Shown here piece after piece: positions 62,001 to 64,000 of a stretch of 64,000 bases of DNA. Numbering within the stretch: position 1 is the first letter of the stretch; each line of letters starts with the position of its first letter. The DNA is taken from the NCBI GenBank assembly GCA_028023455.1, contig JAQFVV010006221.1:6365011-6429010 (forward strand), read 5' to 3'. The notes under the pieces are model-generated. The model saw only the letters and a list, made by a program, of their open reading frames with translations. It had not been told where the DNA came from and made no database searches. Position numbers and translations under genes: made by a program. The DNA is from Epiperipatus broadwayi. Lineage: Eukaryota; Onychophora; Udeonychophora; Euonychophora; Peripatidae.

Positions 62001-63941
62001 TAAAGAATGAATATTTATAGATCAATGAGAAAAGTTGTTTAGCCTCAGGGATTTCCAATTAGTAGCAATTGATAGTTTTTTTTGGCAATATCAAAAGCTA
62101 AAAGTTATCTCTGTTTACATGGATATAATCTCATTTCTATTGTTTATTATAATAACAATTCATGGAAAATTTAATTCAACTTATACTTATACTTCTTACA
62201 TTGCAGTAAATGTAAATCAAAAATATTTCATACTATTTAATTTTTTTTATATAAAGTATGATTCATAATGGATATATAAATATACTAAGCAAGCTTTAAA
62301 AATATTAAAATTAATTTGTTTAAATTATTAACATGATCCATTACTTCATTTTTTAGGATTCAGATTTTTTTTTTAAGGATGTAGTTTCGTTTATTTTTTT
62401 AATGCAGTTTTTAAATTCAAATGAATTTTTTTTATGACAGAAGTATTGTCTGTGTTCCTGTCTAGTTTTAAAACCATTTATGAATCGTGTGCTTATATTT
62501 TTTTACTTTCCTTTTTGTTAATAAAAAATCAGAAAAGATTTATTTTTAAAGTAGATTTGTTTAAAACTAATATTTTGTAGATCTTTTTATATTTTTATGT
62601 GCCCTTTTAAATTAAAAAAAAAACAAACCATATAAATTAGTTTTATTTTTAACTTTTAAAAATATTTTTTTGAGAATATATGTGTTGTATATATACCACA
62701 AACTCTAAAATAAACAATAATTTTCAACAGGTTCACTCTTATGCAAATTTCAGAAATATATTTGCATATTTTAATCCATGTTATTAATGTTCTGAAAAAG
62801 GAATCTATCTTATAATGAAACTCACATTATACAAAGCATTATTATGTGTATGATATATGTCTATATGCATATTTAATGTGTTTTTTTAAATAAAAAAAAG
62901 ATTTTATATATGGAAACAGTCAAGTTATTTTTTATGTATTAATAGTAAACCATATAGAGATTTTATTACCATTTTTTTATTTATCGTTTTGTTTTTATAT
63001 GAATTCATTGCATGAAATCTATAAAATACTTTTTTTTTTGCTAGATTTCTGGTTTTAATAATTATTATTGTGTATATTTTTTAAAATTAAGTGACATTGC
63101 AAATAAACTATTTATCAATATCATCATGTTGATTAAAAAGAGAGAGAGAGAGAGATAAAACAGTTATATATAATTTCCATAGTTATCTTCATTTACTGTT
63201 TGGAATAAAATTCTTCATTTGTAAATCATTTGTAATCAAACATGTAAACAGTACTCATTGTTTGTTGTTGCAATATTTGTGTATATGTTTGTATGCCGAG
63301 TCAGTCTCATAGATGAAGCACTTGTCTTGAGCACCAAATTGAAAAAGTAGTAAAAGGAAACATTACATTGAATATATGTTTAATACATATTTTTTCTTAT
63401 TGCATTCACTGCTTTGTTAGTAGTTTATTTTAAATAAGGGGTTTTAAAATGAGCATTTTTTAAAGTCTTGTCTCAAGTGCTAAAATTGATTATCCAGACC
63501 TTACCTATATGGATAAATGTATTATAACTTTATCTTTCCTATTGCATTGCCAAATCCATATAATATTAAAATAATCTACTACTTTTACAATGCTTTTTTT
63601 TACAACCTAATATGACAGTTTTGATTGCCCCAGCAATCTTCTTCAGAACTTCTGAGTTAAGATTTGGAGATCTATGTAGGAGTTCTGAAGAAGATTGCAG
63701 GGGCGATAGAAATTGTCATATTAAGTTGTAAAAATAGCATTGTAAAAGTAATAAAGAACATAGAAGATATTAATGTTATATGTATAAATGTATTGTCATG
63801 ATTTAGTGTCAACACATTATTTATTTTCTATTCTTTAAAGTTATATATATATTATTTAGTGGTCATGGTTTTCGTGGTAATGAAGTTGGCATGGCCATTC
63901 CTGATAGCATGTGTACTGCAAAGTCTGTTGGTGTCAGCGAG
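1098..63941 (+). CDS. Partial ADAM-family metalloprotease gene, seven exons (joined coding region)
   Basis: Seven GT-AG exons (1098-1161, 10658-10712, 38212-38273, 44911-44976, 55614-55685, 55767-55933, 63860-63941) keep one reading frame through every junction and encode about 189 residues. Seen in order: a prodomain segment (HPHVIYE), a candidate cysteine-switch Cys (NVCG), a furin-type site RIRR across exons 3-4, the metalloprotease start (TKYVELAVV), helix and strand segments (ALKVINIVDLYFRPLN), and GMAIPDSMC before the active site. ADAMs are type I membrane sheddases or adhesion proteins matured in the secretory pathway. The HExxH zinc site should lie in the next exon, beyond the window, so catalytic competence cannot be judged. 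The 5' exons (signal peptide, early prodomain) are also outside. The subfamily is uncertain; an ADAM22/23-like or meltrin-like relative is possible. Confidence 0.88.
2449..2715 (-). repeat. Hairpin-plus-tail element, family A
   Basis: The body at 2465-2699 is flanked by a 16-bp direct repeat with one mismatch (2449-2464 TTTATTTCTCGTTTGT, 2700-2715). Terminal arms CCTCAAGAGTGTGC (2504) and GCACACTCTTGAGG (ending 2699) are inverted. An unpaired tail, GCCTTAGTAAATATTACTTA on the minus strand, lies on the left. Other copies of the family are at 3.6, 39.5, 40.6 and 44.8 kb. Confidence 0.75.
3581..3715 (+). repeat. Half of a family A hairpin element with tail
   Basis: It carries the right arm (GACCTCTACAGGTCTTAACC-type sequence in reverse) plus the tail TTGCCTTAGTAAATATTACT and CAATGTGCGTT. 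The left arm is missing. It lies about 0.9 kb from the family A copy at 2449-2715 in the opposite orientation, so the two can pair as a larger inverted repeat. Confidence 0.65.
4335..4650 (-). pseudogene. Penelope-like element GIY-YIG endonuclease remnant
   Basis: On the minus strand, one segment reads CQATYYGETKANI, resembling the G-Y-x-G-x-T core of GIY-YIG nucleases. A following 67-codon segment reads FIEHEIIAGHTFHL, then SAKIMCTEHNDMKRKV and KTINRIDA. Spaced E-H, G-H-x-F, A-K-I, K-R and I-N-R are features I associate with the C-terminal endonuclease of Penelope-like retroelements. The reading frame is short and broken and no reverse transcriptase part was found next to it, so it is a decayed fragment. 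A stray GIY-YIG gene from another mobile element is the main alternative. Confidence 0.55.
7500..7650 (+). repeat. Fragment of the ribozyme-bearing repeat family, lacking the ribozyme
   Basis: It shares GGGATTTGAACTCAGACTTT (near 7534), a CTTATATTGCTGA-CC-CA block, and an A-CACATGTTGAAAAG stretch with the repeat at 29257-29475. It stops before the hammerhead region. Diverged. Confidence 0.5.
8178..8292 (+). repeat. tRNA-derived SINE with poly(A) tail
   Basis: It has an A box TGGTCGAGAGG near 8185 and a B box GGTTCACGTCC at 8240-8250, with spacing like a tRNA-Leu or tRNA-Ser. A CCGGCCGATTCTATGACAC segment and then a run of 12 A follow. No 3' acceptor strand pairs with the 5' end, so it is not a working tRNA gene. 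A sister copy is at 30441-30540. Confidence 0.75.
8480..8575 (+). repeat. Fragment related to the 58.2-kb inverted repeat
   Basis: TCAGGGCTTGAGTCTATT and a following TGC-TG-AT segment match one arm of the inverted repeat at 58204-58446. The rest of the element is not present. Confidence 0.45.
10658..10712 (+). CDS. ADAM exon b: prodomain with candidate cysteine switch
   Basis: The acceptor is AATTTAG and the donor is GTGAGT. It starts in phase 0 and encodes KRHPHVIYEASPKKKNVC plus one base. H-x-H-V-I-Y is a recognisable ADAM prodomain signature. The last full codon is a cysteine followed by glycine from the next exon, a reasonable candidate for the unpaired Cys that holds the catalytic zinc in the latent enzyme; that role is inferred. 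Confidence 0.85.
11167..11228 (+). ncRNA. Hammerhead ribozyme-like motif (type I), near-intact core
   Basis: CUGAUGA at 11185-11191 is followed by a 5-bp stem II (GTGCT 11192-11196 with AGCAC 11202-11206, loop TGTTT) and GAA at 11207-11209. Stem I pairs CCAA (11181-11184) with TTGG (11216-11219) and TGACC (11172-11176) with GGTCA (11221-11225) across an internal loop. Cleavage would follow AUC at 11215. Stem III is minimal and one A of the usual GAAA seems missing. Short stem III is known for hammerheads in Penelope-like elements and retrozymes. Confidence 0.55.
11424..11611. repeat. Inverted repeat, ~69-bp arms
   Basis: Arms 11424-11492 and 11543-11611 pair (for example TAATTTAAATTTAGCTTTTA against its complement near 11544), with a 50-bp AT-rich loop. 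Several mismatches are visible. No target duplication was identified. Confidence 0.7.
12036..12860 (-). pseudogene. Fossil hAT transposase (GTF2IRD2/ZBED-like)
   Basis: Three broken minus-strand segments lie in the order expected for an hAT transposase. First (12853-12623) is KLSVLTNDGAPEMTS, matching the conserved T-D-G-A-P region. Next (12489-12244) is FYWLIDLGFLTDIMEKLNSL followed by NLEQQEK, the W-L-x-D-L-x-F-L segment. Last (near 12140-12200) is EELKLEMLDLQNDIVLKS, the E-L-I-D-L-Q segment. Stops and frameshifts separate them and no start or terminal repeats were located. It is a dead copy unrelated to the ADAM gene. Confidence 0.65.
14722..14905 (-). repeat. Hairpin-plus-tail element, family B (diverged)
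   Basis: CTCTCCATACAGAAGTGC (near 14776) and GGCACTACTGTACGAAG (near 14866) form inverted arms, and the inner part CCATTGATTATTA matches other copies. The family tail (CACACAATCACCATTTCTTA) is on the left, so the copy is in minus orientation. Confidence 0.6.
15091..15311 (-). repeat. Repeat carrying a decayed hammerhead motif, with inverted ends
   Basis: The ends are inverted: TGTAATATAGGGGATTTGAA (15091) and TTCAAATCCCTATATTACA (ending 15311). Inside, on the minus strand, CTGATGAG (15217-15224) is preceded by a stem I strand (ATGATCTGGGCCAA) that pairs with TTGGAGATCAT. Stem II and the CGAAA box are mutated, so the ribozyme is presumably inactive. Confidence 0.6.
16600..18230. repeat. Degenerate tandem array, ~190-bp unit
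   Basis: A unit containing ATAGATTGCAAAAAATGG, an AAATAAAATTAC segment, a GATCA-TTGGTTGCTTTC-TTTAGGAAAA segment and TTATTGTAAGCATTA recurs with starts near 16652, 17401, 17592, 17779, 17988 and 18165. The first unit is separated from the rest by the palindrome at 16822-17383. Confidence 0.65.
16822..17383. repeat. 560-bp palindromic element inside the tandem array
   Basis: Outer arms pair (TTTTTTAAAAAGAAGGGATT and ACATGTGCTG on the left with the complementary block near 17335-17383). Inner arms pair across TTGTACCTAAATTTCAATT (16972) and GAATTTAGGTACAAAAG (17249). The loop is about 100 bp near 17065-17170. Confidence 0.7.
19388..19884. repeat. Large inverted repeat with 163-nt arms
   Basis: Arms 19388-19550 and 19722-19884 are near-perfect complements (for example GGGCGAATCTTAAGT against ACTTAAGATTCGCCC). 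A third copy of the outer-arm segment AAAATCCAAAGTGCATGTGC sits at 19555, just inside the left arm, giving two nested pairing options. Confidence 0.8.
20545..20950 (+). repeat. Unidentified ~400-bp dispersed repeat, copy 1
   Basis: It aligns along its length with 39745-40125. Shared blocks include AATATAAAAGAAATAATCTA, AATAGGTTAGTTGG, and CATTTTG-TAAAATCTCATTCTAAAG. No coding frame is clear and the ends are not defined. Confidence 0.65.
20977..21183. repeat. Inverted repeat with 49-nt arms
   Basis: Arms 20977-21025 and 21135-21183 pair (GATCACTAGATGGAGCTTTA against its complement) with two or three mismatches, around a 109-bp loop. A related GCCACCTAGTGATCACTATT is seen near 5256. Confidence 0.75.
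21272..21462. repeat. Inverted repeat with 58-nt arms
   Basis: Arms 21272-21329 and 21405-21462 pair (AGATAGGGAAAGTCCACTAT against ATAGTGGATCTTCCCTATCT). The loop is 75 bp. It lies 90 bp after another inverted repeat. Confidence 0.75.
22048..22398 (+). repeat. Hairpin-plus-tail element, family B
   Basis: The hairpin body starts AAACAGGCAAAAGTCTCC and includes GGATGCCAGAAAGCTTGTGC. The tail is AAGCATAAGAAATGGTGATC-ATGTGATGTT. Flanking 15-bp direct repeats TCTTTACACATATTA (22048-22062) and TCTTCACACATATAA (22384-22398) differ at two bases. Confidence 0.75.
22826..22870 (+). repeat. Minimal family B remnant
   Basis: GGCAAAACTCTCCATACAGT is fused directly to the tail end GTGGTCATGTGATGTTT, and TTTAAATG flanks both sides. 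Nearly the whole hairpin is gone. Confidence 0.5.
23063..23383 (-). repeat. Hairpin-plus-tail element, family B (minus orientation)
   Basis: The body 23077-23369 has long arms (GGCAAAACTCTCTGTACAGT with its complement near 23350, and GCCAGAAGGCTTGTGCATAA with its complement). The tail CATCACATGATCACCTCTAT is on the left. A 14-bp duplication, TTATTTATTTATTA, flanks it but is low-complexity. Confidence 0.75.
24012..26238 (-). mobile_element. hAT DNA transposon (ZBED5/Charlie-like), inactive
   Basis: An exact 8-bp duplication GTCTAGAG (24012-24019, 26231-26238) flanks a 2.2-kb element. Its ends are imperfect inverted repeats (CAGTGGCTCATAATG and, reversed, CAATCGTTCTTAACC). On the minus strand an N-proximal segment (25668-25417) reads KPHIIVELLILPACEIMRIM, then PFSDETPPIKRIRYV. 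A C-terminal segment (24850-24296) reads LDEFWILFQEEYSVFSQKA, then LLQFSTSYLC and KIRVAISYIRPNI, the hAT dimerisation region. Middle parts are degraded by stops. The element lies inside the RTE fossil at 23.5-28.6 kb, so it is younger than that RTE. Confidence 0.85.
26510..27141 (+). repeat. Longest family B hairpin-plus-tail element, inserted in the RTE fossil
   Basis: The 602-bp body (26525-27126) is flanked by 15-bp direct repeats CAGCATTTTAAATGA and CAGCATTTAAAATGA. Arms of roughly 270-280 nt pair through GTGCATAAAATCTCTATCTA, CAACCCTCCAGTAACCAC and ATAAAGCTTTA(A/T)-GTCC blocks and their complements. The tail ends AATAGTGATCATGTGATGTT. The duplicated bases match uninterrupted RTE coding sequence in the copy at 45.5-47.5 kb, confirming the insertion point. 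Confidence 0.85.
27715..27880 (+). repeat. Short family B hairpin-plus-tail element in the RTE fossil
   Basis: The body 27727-27868 has arms beginning AAAACAGGCAAAACTCTATA and their complement, a short apex near AGAGTAATCAATAGATTGC, and the tail AAGCATAAGAAATGGTTATC. Diverged 12-bp direct repeats (AAGAAGTGTTTT, AAAAAGGGTTTT) correspond to RTE coding sequence. Confidence 0.75.
28683..29019 (-). pseudogene. 5'-truncated retrocopy of an unidentified polyadenylated mRNA
   Basis: On the minus strand an open frame (29005-28880) encodes 41 residues and a stop: KLLDLIRTLKTRDTKLAPPP followed by LLTDTWAILQLPSS. About 170 nt of GC-rich 3' UTR-like sequence, a polyadenylation signal (GATGAATAAACATC near 28710) and a run of 10 or more A follow. 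An exact 12-bp duplication AATATTTAATTT (28683-28694, 29008-29019) flanks it. These are the marks of LINE-mediated retroposition of a processed transcript. The GC content is strikingly higher than the surroundings. I do not recognise the protein; a LINE 3' end is an alternative. Confidence 0.7.
29257..29475 (-). repeat. Ribozyme-bearing repeat (retrozyme- or Penelope-LTR-like)
   Basis: It shares GGGGATTTGAACTCAGA and a TTTATATTAAGATAGT end with the repeat at 15091-15311 and contains the best hammerhead core in the window (29365-29432). The right end seems truncated because the inverted terminal block seen at 15.3 kb is absent. Confidence 0.6.
29365..29432 (-). ncRNA. Hammerhead ribozyme-like motif (type I), intact conserved core
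   Basis: Reading the minus strand: stem I strand GATGATAATCTGGACCAA, CTGATGA (29410-29404), stem II GTGCT/AGCAC with loop GGTTC, then GAAA (29388-29385). A very small stem III (ATA, TG, TAT) comes next, then the returning stem I strand TTGTTGATTATT. All catalytic-core bases I can check are present. The tiny stem III suggests activity as a dimer, as described for Penelope-associated hammerheads. Confidence 0.6.
30427..30554 (+). repeat. tRNA-derived SINE with exact 14-bp target duplication
   Basis: AATAACACTTTGAT is repeated at 30427-30440 and 30541-30554. The insert has A box TGGTCGAGTGG, B box GGTTCGCTTCC, and the family segment TCGATGGTATGACACA followed by a short A-rich end. Same family as the copy at 8.2 kb. 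Confidence 0.85.
30937..31080 (+). repeat. Unidentified dispersed repeat, copy 1
   Basis: The G-rich start, ATTTTAAATGCTTTCTCTGG, CTAAGCATTTA, TTGTTGAG-AATTGGCAAT and CTTAAGAGAAT-GGGTCATG all recur, in reverse orientation, at 51766-51915. It contains a small palindrome around TGCTTTCTCTGGCTAAGCA. Confidence 0.6.
31355..31440 (-). repeat. Heavily decayed relative of the ribozyme-bearing repeat
   Basis: TACTGAACCAATCACACCAC and GTGGCCCAGAT align with the stem II/core/stem I region of the 15.2- and 29.4-kb copies, and GCTCTATATAAACTA fits their end. The CTGATGA core has been lost. Confidence 0.4.
31840..32400. repeat. GC-richer block of probable repeat origin, possibly a solo LTR
   Basis: The block contrasts in composition with its flanks and has no open frame. 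At its left edge GGTTCGTTTCCAAACC looks like the 3' part of a tRNA; read in reverse, TGGTTTGGAAACGAACC could be a primer-binding site next to an LTR, or this may be the end of a SINE. No matching second LTR was seen. Confidence 0.3.
33690..35900 (+). pseudogene. Non-LTR retrotransposon reverse transcriptase fossil, split by a non-autonomous hAT
   Basis: The + strand, with frameshifts, reads DLIDASIIPAYN (33692), SLASILLNRQL (33780), YNLYFAFIDLNKVFDQ (33891-33938, the first catalytic aspartate motif of reverse transcriptase) and FKMKTGVK. After the insert at 34255-35238 it resumes with KADLQKT across the junction, then a C-terminal stretch reading GKLYLHCKDSQRHLEGA (near 35740). Such C-terminal K-x-R-Y/C-K-D motifs are common in metazoan LINEs. 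Internal stops make it inactive; the clade is not assigned. Confidence 0.6.
34247..35246. mobile_element. Non-autonomous hAT element (984 bp) with 8-bp target duplication
   Basis: The ends CAGGGTTTCTCTAAGTGTGG and TTTGAGAAGCCCTG are imperfect inverted repeats of the hAT type. Flanks ATCTAGAG and ATCTACAG differ at one base. No transposase frame is visible inside. Removing it restores the reading of the surrounding LINE (KADLQKT). Confidence 0.8.
36660..37060. repeat. GC-richer block of unknown repeat origin
   Basis: It contains GGTCGTGGTGACC, GTTTATATACCCCTC and GACTTCTGGAGTC short palindromes and no open frame. The layout resembles a solo LTR read on the minus strand, but no terminal TG...CA pair or target duplication was found. 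Confidence 0.25.
37063..37380. repeat. AT-rich minisatellite-like tract
   Basis: Variants of TTATTATACAATTATTATTC, TTTTACATATTCATTATACA and TTTTATTCTACATT alternate irregularly for about 310 bp. The open frame across it is a composition effect. Confidence 0.65.
38212..38273 (+). CDS. ADAM exon c: end of prodomain
   Basis: The acceptor is TATGTTAG and the donor is GTAAGT. The first two bases complete the glycine codon begun in exon b, and 20 further codons read NSGMHEWGFANLRKHYHRNR. The basic C-terminus provides the first arginine of the furin-type RIRR site completed by the next exon. The exon is less conserved in character than its neighbours, as expected for the prodomain linker; phase agreement on both sides supports it. 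Confidence 0.75.
38771..39038 (+). repeat. Hairpin-plus-tail element, family C
   Basis: The body 38785-39024 has arms ATCATCTATATTCTTTATTA and CAGTTTTGATTGCCCCAGCC pairing with TTGAAACTG and TAATAAAGAACATAGATGAT. The tail is TATGGATTTGGCAATGCAAT-AAGAAAGATAAAG. Flanking 14-bp repeats TAAACCAAATAAAT and TAAACCGAATAAAT differ at one base. Confidence 0.8.
39471..39693 (+). repeat. Hairpin-plus-tail element, family A
   Basis: The body 39482-39682 has arms (AGAGTGTGCG, GTAGAGACCTCTACAGGTCT) and their complements. The tail is GCCTTAGTAAATATTACTTA-CGTAATCAATGG. An exact 11-bp duplication TATTCTCATTT flanks it. Confidence 0.75.
39745..40125 (+). repeat. Unidentified ~400-bp dispersed repeat, copy 2
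   Basis: Second copy of the sequence at 20545-20950, same orientation. It includes CATGTTTTGCAGCAAATATA, GGTTAGTTGGGAAAATGATG and AAATCTCATTCTAAAGCACT. It sits between two inverted-repeat elements. Confidence 0.65.
40248..40520. repeat. Inverted repeat, diverged ~100-nt arms
   Basis: TTTGTAAAATCTAAAG...AATAATGGGTCTCTGA and TTTGTTTAAACTATTTG pair with CAAATAGTTTAAACAAA, GTGGGACCCCATTATT and AATTTTACAAAG. Several mismatches. Confidence 0.65.
40589..40806 (-). repeat. Near-perfect family A hairpin with tail
   Basis: Arms 40646-40718 and 40724-40796 (73 nt) have two mismatches and a 5-nt apex (centre 40721). The tail (AACGCACATTGATTATGTAA) is on the left. A 13-bp direct repeat AATAAAATAAGTA lies at 40589-40601 and 40794-40806. 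Confidence 0.85.
44795..44900 (-). repeat. Decayed family A element
   Basis: CATTACGTAAGTAATATATA, TTCAGGCTATAACCTTAAGA and CTATGCACTTAAATGCG correspond to the tail and outer arm. A short returning arm (GCGCATAG...TATAACCTG) follows. It ends within about 20 bp of the acceptor of ADAM exon d. Confidence 0.55.
44911..44976 (+). CDS. ADAM exon d: furin site and start of the metalloprotease domain
   Basis: The acceptor is ATTATTTTAG and the donor is GTAAAT, and both ends are on codon boundaries. It encodes 22 residues: IRRDVRLE, then TKYVELAVVCDHEL. With the preceding arginine the start forms RIRR, a proprotein-convertase site placed where ADAM prodomains are removed. K-Y-V-E-L followed by a hydrophobic strand is the standard opening of the reprolysin (M12B) catalytic domain. 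Confidence 0.9.
45518..47515 (-). pseudogene. RTE-clade LINE, 5'-truncated and frameshifted
   Basis: Minus-strand segments in order: linker near 47100-47500 (NVKQHFGIGRKFISAIRKKD), then reverse transcriptase 47119-46271 (282 residues). That contains KNYRPISLLSVLYK, EQAGFKSGFSTVDHIQVL, CFGFVDYEKAFNSI, GVRQDDSISPKLF and LDFADDVVFF; the F-A-D-D catalytic box is intact. A C-terminal region follows in two frames (46251-45847 with YKYLGPIINTDGN, 45988-45536 with YGSETWTLNRR, MLGVTRRDR, WAGHIARRNDNRW). The element ends at a (TGA)n run at 45518-45540, typical of RTE 3' ends. Two frameshifts and the missing endonuclease make it inactive. Confidence 0.9.
48686..49063 (+). repeat. Hairpin-plus-tail element, family B, with most of the left arm lost
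   Basis: An exact 15-bp duplication GTAATATAAGATTTT (48686-48700, 49049-49063) bounds the element. The left terminal TTAAACAATTCAAAACAAAG pairs with the right terminal. The full right arm (GATGAAGGCCACAAGCCAGA, GGGATTTTATGCACCATCCT, GGCACTACTATATGGAGAG) is present, but only a short unrelated stretch lies where its partner should be. The tail is AGATAGTGATCATGTGATGT. Confidence 0.75.
49430..51000 (-). pseudogene. BovB/RTE-like LINE fossil
   Basis: On the minus strand the clearest segment (49857-49660) reads TATDFKFNGEDIKLSVCLLG, then SFVNTRESHRPKVHNKLTFD and RTSKKTF. This is the post-catalytic region of BovB-type reverse transcriptases (hydrophobic, L-G-S, then the R-L-x-x-x-R-x-x-x-K segment). 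Upstream, broken frames resemble the H-x-x-L...L-I-x-x-I region. The 3' end has a (ATG)n-like run near 49412-49428. It is badly decayed and its 5' limit is uncertain. It is clearly different in sequence from the RTE at 45.5-47.5 kb. Confidence 0.55.
51766..51915 (-). repeat. Unidentified dispersed repeat, copy 2
   Basis: Reverse-orientation partner of the repeat at 30937-31080. It shares GCCAGAGAAAGCATTTAAAA, TTGCCAATTTCTCAACAA and ATTCTCTTAAG, with a C-rich end that mirrors the G-rich start of the other copy. Confidence 0.6.
52339..52455 (+). repeat. Half of a family C hairpin element
   Basis: AAAGTTCTGAAGAAGATTGC, TGGGGCAATTGAAACTGT and a diverged ATAAAG...GGATGATTTAGTATTATAATG end match the right arm of family C. 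The left arm is missing. Confidence 0.55.
52740..55030 (+). pseudogene. CR1/Jockey-like LINE fossil
   Basis: The + strand, with frequent frame changes, reads DMNINLCKNSKTAEDYINVL (52775, endonuclease region), a long lysine-rich linker, then reverse transcriptase (53560-54230). This contains IIESSKFPTLLETSIIRPVY, KFGARNNFVNYKAISF, FADKINSALNDKKCVTN, then YKTFDIIG-like and LYGVSQDSLLSALLF segments. The end near 54930-55010 reads KLFNNLPIELKSF-like, the short C-terminal tail common to CR1 and Jockey elements. No intact frame longer than 142 codons remains. It is inserted in the sense orientation relative to the ADAM gene. Confidence 0.65.
55076..55300 (+). repeat. Hairpin-plus-tail element, family C (diverged)
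   Basis: CAGCAATCTTCTTCAGAACT pairs with AAGTAGAAGTTCTGAAGAAG. Outer arms ATCATTTACTTTTTTTATT and AATAAAGAAAGTAAATGAT pair. The tail TATGGATTTGGCAATGTAAT is on the right. It abuts the end of the CR1/Jockey-like LINE. No clear target duplication. Confidence 0.65.
55614..55685 (+). CDS. ADAM exon e: catalytic-domain helix
   Basis: The acceptor is TATTTTAG and the donor is GTAAGT; 24 codons in phase 0. The translation includes YKQLHYNDNLAVAY and ALKVINIVDL, the amphipathic helix that follows the first strand in M12B proteases. It is separated from the next exon by only 81 bp, while the other introns are 6.6-27.5 kb. Confidence 0.88.
55686..55766 (+). other. ADAM intron 5 (81 bp)
   Basis: The only short intron in the window, with donor GTAAGT, acceptor CTGACAG and a pyrimidine-rich stretch before the acceptor. 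Its small size contrasts strongly with its neighbours. Confidence 0.85.
55767..55933 (+). CDS. ADAM exon f: central catalytic domain
   Basis: The acceptor is TTTTTCTGACAG and the donor GTAATT follows two bases of a threonine codon. It encodes 55 residues beginning YFRPLNTKLGLVYIELW and containing VSNDVRQTLLNFMEY and NKDSTQFIT. These fit the M12B fold (strand, E-x-W, T-L-x-x-F helix, then the D-x-x-x-x strand). Within 50 bp the 3' splice flank enters a long poly-T tract that looks like an assembly problem, though the donor itself is clean. Confidence 0.9.
55981..56405. other. Extreme low-complexity block, probable consensus or assembly artefact
   Basis: Runs of T up to about 45, then C-rich, A-rich and G-rich runs follow one another with no repeat unit. 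The composition is unlike anything else in the window and adjoins a normal exon 50 bp away. The lysine-rich open frames across it are meaningless. Confidence 0.6.
56658..56872 (+). repeat. Hairpin-plus-tail element, family B, short apex
   Basis: An exact 13-bp duplication CATTCTTATAATA (56658-56670, 56860-56872) flanks a 189-bp element. Outer arms GGCAAAACTCTCCATACAGT, GCCACCCTGTGCCAACCAGA and their complements remain; the apex has lost everything beyond GTGCATAAAATC. The tail is AGATAGTGATCATGTGATGT. Confidence 0.85.
58204..58446. repeat. Inverted repeat with ~116-nt arms
   Basis: AGCAAAGACTTTAAAGAACA, AGTGGATCAGTTGACC and TTCAGGGCTTGAGTCTATTA pair with their complements on the right side (58331-58446) around a 10-bp apex, with moderate divergence. 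A fragment of the same sequence lies near 8.5 kb. Confidence 0.75.
60028..60570 (-). repeat. Hairpin-plus-tail element, family D
   Basis: A 14-bp direct repeat with one mismatch (TTCTAACTAGTAAT 60028-60041, TTCTAACTAGTGAT 60557-60570) flanks the element. Arms at 60122-60206 and 60469-60559 pair (AACTCTAAACAAGCTTTTTA, GAGAAGGCATTCAAATCATT). The left tail, reversed, reads AAGTCATGTGACATCTAACT then (TTA)n. The loop contains GAAACCAGTCTGGGGAT, close to family B's AAACTAGTCTGGGGAT. Confidence 0.75.
61481..61596 (+). repeat. Minimal family B hairpin-plus-tail element (90 bp)
   Basis: An exact 13-bp duplication ATTGGTATAATTC (61481-61493, 61584-61596) flanks AAGGCAAAACTCTCCATACA directly joined to its complement TATGGAGAATTTTACCTTG. 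The tail TAATAGATGGTGATCACGTG follows. Only the outermost ~20 bp of each arm remain. Confidence 0.85.
63513..63794 (-). repeat. Hairpin-plus-tail element, family C, 65 bp before an ADAM exon
   Basis: The body 63524-63783 has arms TTTTGATTGCCCCAGCAATC and TTCTTCAGAACT pairing with AGTTCTGAAGAAGATTGC and its neighbours. The tail (ACTTTATCTTTCCTATTGCA) is on the left. An exact 11-bp duplication ATAAATGTATT (63513-63523, 63784-63794) bounds it. It ends 65 bp before the exon g acceptor. Confidence 0.8.
63860..63941 (+). CDS. ADAM exon g: segment just before the zinc site
   Basis: The acceptor is ATTATTTAG and the donor is GTAAGC. The first base completes the threonine codon left open by exon f; 27 codons follow, including GHGFRGNEVGMA, IPDSMCTAKS and VGVSE. 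This is the G-x-x-x-G-x-A...C...G-G/V-V motif that precedes the HExxH helix in ADAMs. The next exon, outside the window, should carry the active site. Confidence 0.9.
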
Positions 63942-64000
63942 GTAAGCTTTCTTGACAATATTTGTTAACACATTACTGGTTAGTTAGTAGAATCTTTTAT

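Larger units (their letters stand above)
55934..63859 (+). other. ADAM intron 6 (about 7.9 kb)
   Basis: It begins GTAATT and ends TTTAG. It contains the low-complexity block near 56 kb and inverted-repeat elements at 56.7, 58.2, 60.0-60.6, 61.5 and 63.5 kb. Nothing definable is seen at 56.9-58.1, 58.5-60.0 or 61.6-63.5 kb, apart from a short GA run near 63.14 kb. Confidence 0.8.

Overview
The window is AT-rich animal nuclear DNA. It has no bacterial or phage gene organisation. The only host gene I can support is part of an ADAM-type (disintegrin and metalloprotease) gene on the + strand. Seven small exons (1098-63941) join in phase to encode about 189 residues, covering the late prodomain and the first part of the metalloprotease domain. 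Both ends of the gene lie outside the window. The introns are about 9.5, 27.5, 6.6, 10.6, 0.08 and 7.9 kb. Long introns, non-LTR retrotransposons (RTE, BovB-like and CR1/Jockey-like), a Penelope-type endonuclease remnant, hAT transposons and tRNA-derived SINEs point to an invertebrate metazoan. I cannot name the phylum safely.

Almost everything else is intronic repeat. Intron 1 (1162-10657) holds a hairpin element, half of a second one, a Penelope-type GIY-YIG fragment and a SINE. Intron 2 (10713-38211) is the richest. It holds two hammerhead-ribozyme-like motifs plus two decayed relatives, a fossil hAT, a degenerate ~190-bp tandem array split by a 560-bp palindrome, and several large inverted repeats. 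It also holds an RTE fossil interrupted by a hAT transposon and two hairpin elements, a GC-rich retrocopy of an unknown mRNA, a second SINE, and a LINE interrupted by a non-autonomous hAT. Intron 3 (38274-44910) holds four more inverted-repeat elements and a second copy of an unidentified ~400-bp repeat. Intron 4 (44977-55613) holds an antisense RTE, a BovB-like LINE, a CR1/Jockey-like LINE and hairpin elements. Intron 6 (55934-63859) opens with suspect homopolymer sequence and then carries five more inverted-repeat elements.

The most unusual theme is a set of at least three, probably four, repeat families with one shared architecture. Each has a long perfect-to-good hairpin body, then a family-specific unpaired tail of roughly 40-90 nt, with no poly(A), flanked by direct repeats of 11-16 bp. 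One copy sits inside an RTE fossil, and a paralogous RTE copy at 45.5-47.5 kb shows the uninterrupted sequence, which supports the insertion boundaries. Copies of one family differ mainly in how much of the hairpin apex is missing. Duplication length suggests retrotransposition rather than cut-and-paste movement, while the palindromic body is not SINE-like. All identifications come from reading the sequence; no database search was run.
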